A program made the position numbers and the translations under genes. This document shows positions 49,342-58,545 of a stretch of DNA of 64,000 bases, piece by piece (the first letter of the stretch is position 1; each line of letters opens with the position of its first letter). This DNA comes from Acidibrevibacterium fodinaquatile. GTDB taxonomy: Bacteria > Pseudomonadota > Alphaproteobacteria > Acetobacterales > Acetobacteraceae. Under the pieces are notes generated by a model, which saw only the letters and a program-made list of their open reading frames with translations, was not told the origin of the DNA and ran no database searches. The stretch is from assembly GCF_003352165.1 (NCBI RefSeq), contig NZ_CP029176.1, forward strand, positions 3,355,501 to 3,419,500, in the 5' to 3' direction.

Positions 49342-51264
49342 TCAGGGGGCGGCGATCTGGTTCAGCAGGGCTTGATTAACCTCGGGGTGGGCAGCGCTGC
49401 GGACGGCGGCGACATAGATCTCTTCGATGTCGTCGCCGAGGCGCTTCTGCATCGAGGCGCGGATCTTCTCATATTCGGCGGTGTCGGTCTTGGGGTCGGG
49501 GTCATGGATTTCGGCGGGCACCGCGACCACGAAACTATCATTGGTTTCGATCATCGTCGGCTCGCCCGGTTTCAAGGCGAAAAGCGGCGCGAGCAGCGCC
49601 GCCGGGACGCCTTCGGCGCCGGCGAAACGCTTGACCGGCGGCATGCGCCGCATCCGGACCCCGGCCTTGAGCGCCGCATCGGCGAGGCTTTGGCCGCCTT
49701 CGACGGCGGCAAGCAGCGTCGCTGCGGTCACTTCCTGCGCGTGGCGTTGGGCGGCCTCGATCCAGGCGCGGGTGACGTCGGGTTTGACCTGCTCGAAAGG
49801 CTTGAGCGTCGGCGCGATGACGTCTTCGACGCTGACGGCATAATAGGCGGGCGGCTGCGGCGGGCTGCCGGGGGCGGCTTCGTCGCGGGTTTGCGCAAGG
49901 CGCGGCGGCTCACCCTTTTTCATCTGGAAAGCCGCGGCCAGCAGCGCCTTGTTCAGCGCCTCGGGGCCGGGCAGCGGCGCCGGTTTGCCATCTGGCGTCA
50001 TCCCCTCGGCGTCCAGCGTGCCGGCGATGCCGACCGCGCCGAGATCGCCGGGGATTTGGTCGAGCCCGCCGCTCCCGGCGATCGCATCTTCGAGCTTGGT
50101 CGCGTATTTATCGAGCTGCTCATTGGCTTGTTGCCGCGCAAGCTCGTCGCGCAGGCGGTCTTTGACGGCATCAAACCCCTCACTGCTCGGGGGGTTGACC
50201 TTGACGACGCGGGCGACATACCAAGCAAGATCGGTTTTGAGCGGCCCGGTGATGACCCCGGGCTCGGCGGCGAAGATCGCCTTGGCGAGTTCGGGCACCG
50301 GGATTTGCGACGGCGTCGCGGCATCGAGGCTCAAGGTCGATTCCCCGGCCTGCTCGGCGGCCTTGGTCATCTCCGTCCAGTCCGCGCCGGCGCGCCAGGT
50401 GATCGCGAGTTTGCTCGCCGCCTCTTCGGTCCGCGCGACGACGACCTCGATCGCGCGGGTTTCCGGCTTGGAAAACTCCGTCTTGCGTTGCTCGAACGCT
50501 TGGCGGATCTCGTCCTCGGGGACGGTGATCGATTTGAGGATGGTGTCGGCGGACAGCACCACCGCCTTGATGCGGCGATATTCCGGCGCGCTGAAATCGC
50601 CGGGATGGTTTTCGTAATAGCGTTTGAGCTGCGCCTCGGTGGGCGCGGGCGGCGGTGCTGCTGCGTTGAAGGGAAGTTCCACGGCGTCGGCGGCGCGGGT
50701 CTGGTCCTGATAGATCAGCACGGCGCGCAGCAGGGTCTCGGGCGGGGTGACGCCGGCGCGGAGCGCGCCGAGGATTTCCTGCTCACGCATGTCGCCGCGC
50801 AGCATGTCGAGGAAGCGGCCTTCGTCGAGGCCATTTTTCTGCAAGACCATCTCGAACTGGCGGCGGTCGAAGCTGCCCGCCGGCCCCTGGAACGCCGGGA
50901 TCGCGAACACCGCTTGCCGCAGCGCGGCATCCGGCACCACGATCCCCAGCGCCTTCGCCTTGGCGTTCATCGCCGCCTGGGTGATGAGGATTTCGATCGT
51001 CTTGAGCGCGACCTCACGGCGCATCGCCGGGGTCGGCGTCGCGTCCGCGCCCATCTGCCGCTCGGTTGCCTGCAACTGGCTCTGAAACGCGTTGGCGACG
51101 GTCGGCGCGTCGAGTTTTTGCCCGGCAACGGTCGCCACCGCCGGATCGCCGCCGATCAGCCGCACCACGTCTCCCACCCCCCAGACCGCGAAGGCGAGCA
51201 CGAGGAGCAAAAACAGCGCCCGGACGAACCAGGAATTGAGATGGTTACGAAATCTGGCGAGCAT
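49342..51264 (-). CDS. ppiD: Periplasmic peptidyl-prolyl isomerase/chaperone PpiD (SurA-N domain)
   Basis: Inner-membrane-anchored folding factor of 640 residues. A short cytoplasmic start, one membrane helix (about 12-32), a SurA_N_3 domain (VAGQKLDAPTVANAFQSQL, about 46; DAALRQAVFAIPAFQG, about 110-125) and a PPIC-type parvulin region (about 240-375). The C-terminal half is Pro/Ala-rich. It lies 46 bases upstream of trpE, likely in one transcript. Confidence 0.9.
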   Translation of the reverse strand: MLARFRNHLNSWFVRALFLLLVLAFAVWGVGDVVRLIGGDPAVATVAGQKLDAPTVANAFQSQLQATERQMGADATPTPAMRREVALKTIEILITQAAMNAKAKALGIVVPDAALRQAVFAIPAFQGPAGSFDRRQFEMVLQKNGLDEGRFLDMLRGDMREQEILGALRAGVTPPETLLRAVLIYQDQTRAADAVELPFNAAAPPPAPTEAQLKRYYENHPGDFSAPEYRRIKAVVLSADTILKSITVPEDEIRQAFEQRKTEFSKPETRAIEVVVARTEEAASKLAITWRAGADWTEMTKAAEQAGESTLSLDAATPSQIPVPELAKAIFAAEPGVITGPLKTDLAWYVARVVKVNPPSSEGFDAVKDRLRDELARQQANEQLDKYATKLEDAIAGSGGLDQIPGDLGAVGIAGTLDAEGMTPDGKPAPLPGPEALNKALLAAAFQMKKGEPPRLAQTRDEAAPGSPPQPPAYYAVSVEDVIAPTLKPFEQVKPDVTRAWIEAAQRHAQEVTAATLLAAVEGGQSLADAALKAGVRMRRMPPVKRFAGAEGVPAALLAPLFALKPGEPTMIETNDSFVVAVPAEIHDPDPKTDTAEYEKIRASMQKRLGDDIEEIYVAAVRSAAHPEVNQALLNQIAAP

Positions 51265-51317
51265 AGACGAAATCCTCTCGGGGAAGGCGGCGCACCATAG
51301 AAAAGCCCGGGCTCAAA

Positions 51318-51363
51318 GGCCAGAGCCGCGATCGCGGGGGGGCCAGAGCCGCGATCGCGGGGG
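51318..51363. repeat. 23-bp tandem duplication
   Basis: GGCCAGAGCCGCGATCGCGG plus three further G residues occurs twice head to tail (51318-51340, 51341-51363); each unit contains the palindrome CCGCGATCGCGG. It lies between the divergent ppiD and phaC genes. Confidence 0.8.
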
Positions 51364-51400
51364 GGCGATCGTTCGCCTCGCGGCCTCGTGTTGGCGGGTC

Positions 51401-51414
51401 TTGATCTCGGTCAA
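51401..51414. promoter_or_regulatory. FNR/FixK-like box upstream of phaC
   Basis: TTGATCTCGGTCAA matches the FNR/FixK consensus TTGAT-N4-ATCAA at 9 of 10 defined bases. Its centre lies about 70 bases before the phaC ATG, and a TATAAA (51440-51445) about 35 bases downstream of the centre could serve as the -10 of an activated promoter. Confidence 0.55.
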
Positions 51415-51477
51415 GGCGGGGTTGCCGGTCGCTATGGTGTATAAAGCAGGGTTGGCGCACACCCCGAAGGAAAGCCG

Positions 51478-53253
51478 ATGGACGAGATCAGCCCCGTGTC
51501 ACCGCTCGCCGCAGCCACGGTTTCGCCGCCACGCCCGCAGCCCTCCTGGCCGCCTTCGGATGATGATGCGATGGCCGCTGACCGGCTGCTCACCGCCGCG
51601 ATCGCACGGCTCTTTGGCGGGTTTTCCCCGACCGAGATCGGGTTCGCCTTTCTCGATTGGGCGACGGCGCTGGCGAGCCACCCGCACCGTCGCGCCGAAC
51701 TGGCGCGCGCCGCGCTCAGCTCGGCGGAAGCGTTCGCCCGCGATCTTCTCGGGTTCGATCGCACGCCACAGCTGGTTGCCGCGAGCGATCATCGCTTTGG
51801 CGATCCGCGCTGGCAGGAAATGCCGTTTTACGCCTATCAGCAGGCGTTCTTGCGGACGGAGAGCTTTTATGATGCGGCGACCCAGCCGCTGCGCGGGATG
51901 GAGACGGCGAGCCAGCGGATGGTCGCCTTCCTCACGCGGCAATGGCTCGATGTTTTCTCGCCGAGCAATTTTCCCGCCCTCAATCCCGAAATCATCGCCG
52001 CCGCGGTGAATTCCGGCGGGCGGAATTTCCTCGCGGGCTGGCAGAATTTCCTCGAAGACAGCGCCGCTGCGGCGAGCGGGCGCTCGCGCCTGCCGCTCGC
52101 CGTCGGGCGCGATATCGCGGCGACGGCCGGCAAAGTGGTGCTGCGCAACGGCCTGATGGAATTGATCCAGTACCGCCCGACCACGGCGATGGTGCGGCCC
52201 GAGCCGGTTCTCATCGTGCCAGCCTGGATCATGAAATATTACATTCTCGATCTCTCGCAACACAATTCGTTGATCCGCACTCTCGTCGACCAGGGATTCA
52301 CGGTGTTCTGCATTTCCTGGCACGATCCCGGGGTTGAACAGCGCGATATCGGGCTCGACGATTACCGCCGCCTTGGCGTCATGGCAGCGATCGAGGCGAT
52401 CACCGCGATCGCGGGGGCGCATCCGATCCATGCCTGCGGCTATTGCCTCGGCGGCACTCTGCTTGCGATCGCGGCGGCGGCGATGGCACGCGACGGCGAC
52501 CGGCGTCTCGCGAGCGTTACCCTGTTTGCCGCCCAAACCGATTTCACCGAAGCCGGCGAGTTGCAGCTCTTCATCACGGAACGCCAACTCGCGTTTCTCG
52601 AAGATCTGATGTGGCAACAAGGCTTTCTCGACAACCGCCAGATGGCCGGGACGTTTCAATTGCTGCGCTCACGCGATCTCATCTGGTCGCGCATGGTGCG
52701 GGAATATCTGCTCGGCGAACGCGAGCACCCGAGTGACCTGATGGTCTGGAACGCCGATACCACGCGCATGCCCTATCGGATGCACAGCGAATATCTGCGC
52801 TGGCTGTTCCTCAACAACGATCTCGCCGAGGGGCGGCTGATCGCCGGCGGCCATCCGGTCGCGGTCGCGGATATCCATGCGCCGTTCTTTGTCGTCGGCA
52901 CCGAGAGCGACCACGTCGCGCCCTGGCGTTCGGTCTATAAAATCCATCTCTTGAACGAGGGCGATGTGACATTCGTCCTCACCTCCGGCGGGCACAATGC
53001 CGGCATCGTCAGCGAGCCCGGCCACCCCCATCGCCATTTCCGCCGCCATCGCCGGATCACCGGCGAGCCCTATCTCGGCCCCGAGGAGTGGATGGCGCGC
53101 ACCGCGCCCGAGGAGGGCTCATGGTGGCCGATCTGGGCGGCATGGCTTGCCGAGCATTCCGGATCGCCGGGCACGCCACCGGCGATGGGCGCGGCCAAGG
53201 CCGGTTATCCCGCCGGCGCCGACGCGCCGGGCCAGTATGTTCTAGAACCGTGA
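51478..53253 (+). CDS. phaC: Class I poly(3-hydroxyalkanoate) polymerase PhaC
   Basis: Polymerises (R)-3-hydroxyacyl-CoA on PHA granules. 591 residues with the lipase-like box GYCLGG and nucleophile Cys323, Asp478 in GTESDHVAPW and His506 in SGGHNAG. PAWIMKYYILDLSQHNSLIRTLVDQGFTVFCISW (about 243-276) is the class I signature. AAGGAAAG precedes the ATG. A MaoC-phosphotransacetylase fusion follows after 12 bases, then a phasin, so this is a PHA locus. An FNR/FixK-like box stands upstream. Confidence 0.95.
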   Translation: MDEISPVSPLAAATVSPPRPQPSWPPSDDDAMAADRLLTAAIARLFGGFSPTEIGFAFLDWATALASHPHRRAELARAALSSAEAFARDLLGFDRTPQLVAASDHRFGDPRWQEMPFYAYQQAFLRTESFYDAATQPLRGMETASQRMVAFLTRQWLDVFSPSNFPALNPEIIAAAVNSGGRNFLAGWQNFLEDSAAAASGRSRLPLAVGRDIAATAGKVVLRNGLMELIQYRPTTAMVRPEPVLIVPAWIMKYYILDLSQHNSLIRTLVDQGFTVFCISWHDPGVEQRDIGLDDYRRLGVMAAIEAITAIAGAHPIHACGYCLGGTLLAIAAAAMARDGDRRLASVTLFAAQTDFTEAGELQLFITERQLAFLEDLMWQQGFLDNRQMAGTFQLLRSRDLIWSRMVREYLLGEREHPSDLMVWNADTTRMPYRMHSEYLRWLFLNNDLAEGRLIAGGHPVAVADIHAPFFVVGTESDHVAPWRSVYKIHLLNEGDVTFVLTSGGHNAGIVSEPGHPHRHFRRHRRITGEPYLGPEEWMARTAPEEGSWWPIWAAWLAEHSGSPGTPPAMGAAKAGYPAGADAPGQYVLEP

Positions 53254-53265
53254 GAGAAAACACCG

Positions 53266-54678
53266 ATGGACGCCCAAACCGCGACCCAAGCGGCCGAGAT
53301 GATCGAGAACAAGACCTTCGCCGAGATCGCGATCGGCGAAAGCGCCAGCCTCACGCGGACCTTGAGTGCCGATGACATCGCGCTGTTTGCGGTGGTGTCG
53401 GGGGATTTCAACCCGGCGCATCTCGATCCCAATTTCGCCGCCCATGATCTTTTCCACCGCATCATCGCCCATGGCATGTGGAGCGGCGGGCTGATCTCCG
53501 CCGTGCTCGGCACCAAGCTGCCGGGGCCGGGAACCATTTATCTGCGTCAGGACATGCGGTTTTTGCGTCCGGTCGGAATTGGCGATGCCATCACCGCGAC
53601 CGTCACGGTGCGCGAAAAATCGGGGCATGATCATGTCGTGCTCGATTGCCGCTGCACCAACCAGAAAGGGGAGGATATTCTCACCGGCACGGCCGAGGTC
53701 AAGGCGCCGCTCGAGAAAATCAGCCTCCCGCGCACGGAACTTCCGGAAGTTCGCCTGAGCCGTCACGGGCGGTTTCGCGAACTTGTGGCCAAGGCGCAAG
53801 GCGGCGCGCCGCTCAGGACCGCGATCGTCTATCCCTGTGACGCGCTCTCGATCGAAGCCGCCGCCGAGGCCGCCGCGGCAGGATTGATCGTGCCGCTGCT
53901 GATCGGCCCGGAAGACAAAATCCGCGCCGCCGCCAGCGAGGCCGGGATCGACATCGCGGCGATGACGCTGATCCCGTCGGCGGGTGCGCGCGCCTCGGCG
54001 GAGACCGCCTGCACCATGGTGCGGGAAGCGAAGGCCGAGATCGTCATGAAGGGGGCCTTGCATACCGACGAATTGATGCATGCGGTGGTCGATCCGGGGC
54101 ATGGCTTACAAACCGCGCGGCGGATCAGCCATGTCTACATGATGGACGTGCCCGGCCATGACCGACCGCTCCTGATCACCGATGCCGCGATCAATATCGC
54201 GCCGACGCTCGAGGAAAAGCGCGATATCGTCCAAAACGCCATCGATCTTGCGCAAGCCATGGGGATCGCCGAGCCGAAAGTCGCCATTCTTTCAGCTGTC
54301 GAGACCGTCAATCCGAAGCTGCGTTCGACGCTGGACGCGGCGGCGCTGTGCAAGATGGCGGATCGTGGCCAGATCACCGGGGCGCGGGTCGATGGGCCGC
54401 TCGCCTTCGATAACGCGGTGAGCGTCGAGGCGGCGCGGGAAAAACACATCGTCTCCGAGGTTGCCGGGCGCGCCGATATTTTCGTCGTGCCTGACCTCGA
54501 GGCCGGCAACATGCTCGCCAAGCAATTGACGTTTCTCGCCGGGGCGGATGCCGCCGGCGTCGTGCTTGGCGCGCGCGTGCCGATCATTCTCACCAGCCGT
54601 GCCGACAGCGCGCGCACCCGCATCGCTTCCGCCGCCGTTGCGGTGCTGCTCGCGCGCACCCGCAGCGCCGGCCCCTGA
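53266..54678 (+). CDS. Bifunctional (R)-enoyl-CoA hydratase (MaoC) / phosphate acetyl- or butyryltransferase
   Basis: 470 residues. N-terminal MaoC hotdog domain (about 20-145) with the R-hydratase pair Asp47 and His52 in GDFNPAHLDPNFAAHDLF. C-terminal PTA_PTB domain (about 165-460) with TAIVYPCDALSIEAAAEAAAAGLIVPLLIGP, MKGALHTDELMHAV and GRADIFVVPDLEAGNMLAKQL. The hydratase could supply (R)-3-hydroxyacyl-CoA to PhaC next door, and the transferase would exchange acyl-CoA with acyl phosphate. The partner acetate/butyrate kinase often found beside such fusions is absent. Confidence 0.9.
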   Translation: MDAQTATQAAEMIENKTFAEIAIGESASLTRTLSADDIALFAVVSGDFNPAHLDPNFAAHDLFHRIIAHGMWSGGLISAVLGTKLPGPGTIYLRQDMRFLRPVGIGDAITATVTVREKSGHDHVVLDCRCTNQKGEDILTGTAEVKAPLEKISLPRTELPEVRLSRHGRFRELVAKAQGGAPLRTAIVYPCDALSIEAAAEAAAAGLIVPLLIGPEDKIRAAASEAGIDIAAMTLIPSAGARASAETACTMVREAKAEIVMKGALHTDELMHAVVDPGHGLQTARRISHVYMMDVPGHDRPLLITDAAINIAPTLEEKRDIVQNAIDLAQAMGIAEPKVAILSAVETVNPKLRSTLDAAALCKMADRGQITGARVDGPLAFDNAVSVEAAREKHIVSEVAGRADIFVVPDLEAGNMLAKQLTFLAGADAAGVVLGARVPIILTSRADSARTRIASAAVAVLLARTRSAGP

Positions 54679-54699
54679 AGGGCGAGAAACCGCGAGAAT

Positions 54700-54713
54700 T
54701 TGACCGTGATCAA
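54700..54713. promoter_or_regulatory. FNR/FixK-like box upstream of the phasin gene
   Basis: TTGACCGTGATCAA matches TTGAT-N4-ATCAA at 9 of 10 defined bases. Its centre is about 71 bases before the phasin ATG, almost the same distance as the box before phaC, which suggests shared oxygen-responsive control. Confidence 0.55.
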
Positions 54714-54777
54714 AGCCTTCACCGGTGCGGGTCGCTAGAAAACGCAAATGACACCCTAGAAAACGAGGAGAGAAACC

Positions 54778-55269
54778 ATGTCGGACGCGATGTCTCAGCA
54801 AAACCCGTCCTCAAATCTCTGGGCGAATTGGAAGGCGCTCTGGCAGCGCGCCGGGGACGGTTCTTTCGGCTTCGGTGACAGCCAACCCAACCCGCTCGCC
54901 TGGCAGGAAGGCTGGCAGCATCTGACAGCGGCGAATGCGCGGCTCATGGAAGGCATGGTCGCTTTGTCGCAGCATCAGGTGAGCCTCGCGCAGCAGCTTC
55001 TCGCCGAAGATTATGGTGATCTGACGCGGCTTCGCGATGGTGGCGCGTTGCTGCCGCTGCCGGCCCAGCAGATCGCTCTCGCGCGCAAGCGCTTTCATCG
55101 CAATCTCCTCGCGATGCGCCAAATGACGGATGAGCTGTCGCAATGCTTCTTCGATGCGGCGCAAACCGCGTTCGGGGGATGGGCTGCGGATGTTGCGGCG
55201 GAATTGCCAGAGCGGGAGCCTGTTCACCCCGCGAATCGGCGGGCGCCGGCGGCCAAGGCGGCGGCCTGA
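54778..55269 (+). CDS. Phasin family protein (PHA granule-associated)
   Basis: 163 residues, mainly amphipathic helix. WQHLTAANARLMEGMVALSQHQVSLAQQLLAEDYGDL (about 42-78) and ALARKRFHRNLLAMRQMTDELSQCFFDAAQTAF (about 101-133) fit the phasin fold; the tail is Ala/Pro/Lys-rich (PANRRAPAAKAAA). It coats PHA granules in the cytosol. GAGGAGAG precedes the ATG. It has its own upstream region with an FNR/FixK-like box. Confidence 0.85.
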   Translation: MSDAMSQQNPSSNLWANWKALWQRAGDGSFGFGDSQPNPLAWQEGWQHLTAANARLMEGMVALSQHQVSLAQQLLAEDYGDLTRLRDGGALLPLPAQQIALARKRFHRNLLAMRQMTDELSQCFFDAAQTAFGGWAADVAAELPEREPVHPANRRAPAAKAAA

Positions 55270-55332
55270 GGGGCGGGCGCGAAGGGCAACGAGTGGCTTT
55301 CGCGGACGCGCGCGGGGCGGCACAATGCCGAG

Positions 55333-56085
55333 ATGGAGTGGCAGGCCCCGGCGATCATTCTCGCGTTGCGACCGCATGGTGAGCATGATGCGGTGGCACA
55401 TTTGCTCAGCGAAGCTGAAGGGCTGCGGCGCGGGCTGGTGCGCGGCGGCCAGGGGCGGCGCCAGGCGGCGCTGTGGCAAACCGGCAATCTCATCGCCGCG
55501 CGCTGGCAGGGGCGGCTTGCGGAACAGCTCGGCCAGTTCAGCGGCGAACCTATCCGCGCCGCCGCCGCGCTGGTACTCGATGATCCGCTGCGCTTGGCGA
55601 TGCTCACGGCGATCTGTGCGACGGTTGCCGGCGCCCTTCCCGAACAGGCGCCGCATCCGCGGGTTTTTGCCGCGCTTTGGCGTCTGATCGAGGGGGTTTC
55701 GGGGTCCGAATCGGCGCTCGCGGGGCTTGCCGCGCTGGTTCGTTTTGAAATCGGGCTGCTCGCCGAACTCGGCTATGGCCTTGATCTTTCATCATGCGCG
55801 CTGACCGGGGTGGGGGAAGACCTTGCCTTCGTCTCGCCACGCAGCGGCCGCGCCGTGAGCCGGGCGGCGGCAGGCCCCTGGCGCGAACGGCTGCTACCGC
55901 TCCCGGCGTTCCTCGAAGACCCGGCGGCGGCGATCGATGCAGGCGCGCTTGCCGCGGGGCTGCGTTTGTCCGGCCATTTCCTCGCCCGCGAGGCCTTCGG
56001 CAGCCGCCATCAGCCGCTTCCGGCACCGCGGCAGGCGCTTTACCAGCGCGTCTTGCAGCTCGCCGAGCGGGAGCTTAGCCAATAG
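55333..56085 (+). CDS. recO: DNA repair protein RecO
   Basis: 250 residues. Starts with the RecO OB-fold: EWQAPAIILALRPHGEHDAVAHLLSEAEGL (about 2-31), GLVRGG, and YYLTG-like C-terminal helices with FEIGLLAELGYGLDLSSCALTG (about 138-159). The zinc-finger cysteines of some RecO proteins are missing, as is usual in alphaproteobacteria. It loads RecA with RecR on SSB-coated DNA. parC follows after 23 bases. Confidence 0.88.
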   Translation: MEWQAPAIILALRPHGEHDAVAHLLSEAEGLRRGLVRGGQGRRQAALWQTGNLIAARWQGRLAEQLGQFSGEPIRAAAALVLDDPLRLAMLTAICATVAGALPEQAPHPRVFAALWRLIEGVSGSESALAGLAALVRFEIGLLAELGYGLDLSSCALTGVGEDLAFVSPRSGRAVSRAAAGPWRERLLPLPAFLEDPAAAIDAGALAAGLRLSGHFLAREAFGSRHQPLPAPRQALYQRVLQLAERELSQ

Positions 56086-56108
56086 GGGAACGCCGCGAGG
56101 AGCCGCCG

Positions 56109-58343
56109 ATGTCCGATGTCTTGATCCCCGACCCCCCATCCGCCGGGCGCGTCCATGAGGCGCCGCTCGCAGATGCGCTCGGCGAGCGTTATCTCGCCTA
56201 CGCGCTTTCCACCATCATGGCACGCTCCCTCCCCGATCCGCGGGACGGGCTGAAGCCGGTGCATCGCCGGCTGCTCTACGCCATGCAGCAATTGCGACTC
56301 GATCCCGCCGCCGGGTTCAAAAAATGCGCCCGCGTCGTCGGCGACGTGATCGGCAAATTCCATCCCCATGGCGACGTCGCGGTTTACGAGGCCCTGGTCC
56401 GCCTCGCCCAGGATTTCGCCGCGCGCTATCCGCTGGTCGAGGGCCAGGGCAATTTCGGCAATATCGACGGCGATAACGCCGCCGCCATGCGTTACACCGA
56501 GGCGCGGATGACGGCGGTCGCGCAAGCGCTGCTCGAAGGGATTGCGGAAAACGCCGTCGATTTTCGCCCGACCTATGACGGTGAGGAGCTTGAGCCGGTG
56601 GTGCTGCCGGCGGCCTTTCCCAACCTCCTCGCCAATGGCGCCAGCGGCATCGCGGTGGGCATGGCAACCAATATCCCGCCGCACAATGCCGGCGAAATCT
56701 GCGCCGCCGCCGTCCACCTCATCCATCATCCCGAGGCGAGCACCGCCGACCTCCTTCGCTTCATGCCCGGCCCTGATTTTCCAACCGGCGGCATCCTCGT
56801 CGAGGACGCCGAAACCCTGCTCGCCGCCTATGACACCGGGCGCGGCAGCCTCCGGCTTCGCGCCCGCTTCGAAGTCGAGCAAGGCAAGCACGGCACTTGG
56901 CGCGTCGTCGTGACCGAGATCCCCTATCAGATCGCCAAGGCGCGGCTCATCGAGCAGATCGCCACCTTGATCGAGGAGAAGAAGCTGCCGCTGCTCGCCG
57001 ATCTCCGTGATGAAAGCGATGCGACGGTGCGCCTCGTGTTCGAGCCACGCGCCCGCAACGTCGATCCCGCGATGCTGATGGAGACGCTGTTTCGCGCAAC
57101 CGCTCTCGAGACCCGCGTCAGCCTCAACATGAACGTCCTCGATGGCGGCCGCACGCCGCGCGTCATGGGTCTCAAAGCGCTGCTCCGCGCCTGGCTCGAT
57201 CATCGTCACGAGGTGCTCGAACGCCGCGCGCGCCACCGGCTTGCCGCGATCGCGCGCCGGATCGAGCTGCTCGACGGCTATCTCGCGGTCTATCTCAATC
57301 TCGACGAGGTGATCACCATCATCCGCACCGAGGACGCGCCAAAAGAACGGCTGATGGCCCGTTTCGCTCTGAGTGAGACTCAGGCCGAGGCGATCCTCAA
57401 CATGCGGCTGCGCGCCTTGCGCCGCCTCGAGGAGATGGAAATCCGCAAGGAGCGCAAGGCCCTGGCGAGCGAGCAGAAGGATCTCACGGCGCTCCTCGCC
57501 GATCCCGCGCGGCGCTGGGCGCGGATCAGTGCGGAGGTGGCGGCGACCGGGGCGGAATTCGCCAAGGGTCCGCTCGGCGCGCGGCGCACCCAGATCGCGG
57601 CGGCGGTGGCGCCGGTCGCGGTCGCCGAAGACGCTTTCGTCGAGCGGGAGCCGATCACCGTTATTCTTTCCGAAAAAGGCTGGCTCCGCGCTGTTCGCGG
57701 CCATCTCGATGACGGCGCCGAGCTGAAATTCAAGGAGGGTGACCGGCTGCGCCTCCTCCTTCCTTGCGAAACCACCGATCGGCTTTGCTTGATCGCAACC
57801 AACGGCCGTGCGCATACGCTGCGCGCCGCCGATCTGCCGCGCGGCCGCGGGGACGGCCAGCCCGTGCGGCTGCTCGCCGATCTCGGCACCGAGGTCGATG
57901 TCGCGACGCTGTTCGTCTGGCGCGAAGGCGCGCGCTACCTTCTCGCGGCCAGCGCCGGGCGCGGTTTCGTGGTCCGGGCCGAGGATCTGCTCGCCGAAAA
58001 ACGCACCGGCAAGCAAGTTTTCAACGTGAAATCCGGCGAAGAAGTCATGCTCTGCACCCCGCTCGCGGGCGATCATGTCGCCGTCGTTGGCCAAAATCGG
58101 AAATTGCTCGTGTTTCCGCTGGAGCAAGTGCCCGAAATGGCGCGTGGTGCGGGGGTGATCTTGCAGAAATATCGCGACGGCACACTCGCCGACCTCAAGC
58201 TTTTCACGCTCGCCGAAGGGTTGAGCTGGCGATGGGGCGGCAAGACGCGGACGGAAACCAACCTCACGCCTTGGCTCGGCGCCCGCGGCCAGGCCGGGCG
58301 CGCGGTACCGACAGGGTTTCCAAAGAGTGGGAGATTTGAATAG
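56109..58343 (+). CDS. parC: DNA topoisomerase IV subunit A (ParC)
   Basis: 744 residues. The catalytic domain shows [21 protein letters not shown] (about 40-60), KSARVVGD-like [19 protein letters not shown] (about 73-91) and the active-site Tyr129 in [10 protein letters not shown]. The C-terminal domain has beta-pinwheel blades ([14 protein letters not shown], about 560). Length and the lack of a GyrA-box point to ParC rather than GyrA. The TAG stop abuts a dispersed gene-end repeat. Confidence 0.93.
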   Translation: MSDVLIPDPPSAGRVHEAPLADALGERYLAYALSTIMARSLPDPRDGLKPVHRRLLYAMQQLRLDPAAGFKKCARVVGDVIGKFHPHGDVAVYEALVRLAQDFAARYPLVEGQGNFGNIDGDNAAAMRYTEARMTAVAQALLEGIAENAVDFRPTYDGEELEPVVLPAAFPNLLANGASGIAVGMATNIPPHNAGEICAAAVHLIHHPEASTADLLRFMPGPDFPTGGILVEDAETLLAAYDTGRGSLRLRARFEVEQGKHGTWRVVVTEIPYQIAKARLIEQIATLIEEKKLPLLADLRDESDATVRLVFEPRARNVDPAMLMETLFRATALETRVSLNMNVLDGGRTPRVMGLKALLRAWLDHRHEVLERRARHRLAAIARRIELLDGYLAVYLNLDEVITIIRTEDAPKERLMARFALSETQAEAILNMRLRALRRLEEMEIRKERKALASEQKDLTALLADPARRWARISAEVAATGAEFAKGPLGARRTQIAAAVAPVAVAEDAFVEREPITVILSEKGWLRAVRGHLDDGAELKFKEGDRLRLLLPCETTDRLCLIATNGRAHTLRAADLPRGRGDGQPVRLLADLGTEVDVATLFVWREGARYLLAASAGRGFVVRAEDLLAEKRTGKQVFNVKSGEEVMLCTPLAGDHVAVVGQNRKLLVFPLEQVPEMARGAGVILQKYRDGTLADLKLFTLAEGLSWRWGGKTRTETNLTPWLGARGQAGRAVPTGFPKSGRFE

Positions 58344-58411
58344 TCCCCCGTCAAAAAGGGAGTTTTTTTGATCTGGTGATGAGTTTTCGGGGCTGGGCAG
58401 TCTTGGGATTG
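58340..58411 (+). repeat. Gene-end dispersed repeat, copy 3
   Basis: Begins at the parC stop codon and runs in the gene's direction. The core TTGATCTGGTGATGAG and the following GGGCTGGGCAGTCTTGG match copy 2 (30653-30722, minus strand). TCAAAAA and TTTTTGA within it can pair around GGGAGTT, so it may work as a transcription terminator. A small CCGAC/GTCGG inverted repeat follows at 58424-58437. Confidence 0.75.
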
Positions 58412-58545
58412 GCGCGCGCTCAACCGACATCAGTCGGATGGCGTCTCGCATGCGGCGATCGACGCCGCGCCGCTACCGCTTCTTGCCGAACCGCCTATCA
58501 GAGCGAAACGAGCGTCAACGATTATGGACCTTGGCTCTGGCCCGC

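Noticed and set aside
49336-51300. 654-codon + frame opposite ppiD
   Set aside because: Composition is an Arg/Gly/Asp-rich mirror of the real gene; the minus-strand ppiD has recognisable domains.
58367-58382. TTGATCTGG in the gene-end repeat as an FNR half-site
   Set aside because: The second half-site TCAA is missing at the required distance in all three repeat copies.
56040-58451. 803-codon minus frame opposite parC
   Set aside because: Antisense shadow of a high-GC gene; parC on the + strand has the catalytic Tyr and conserved motifs.
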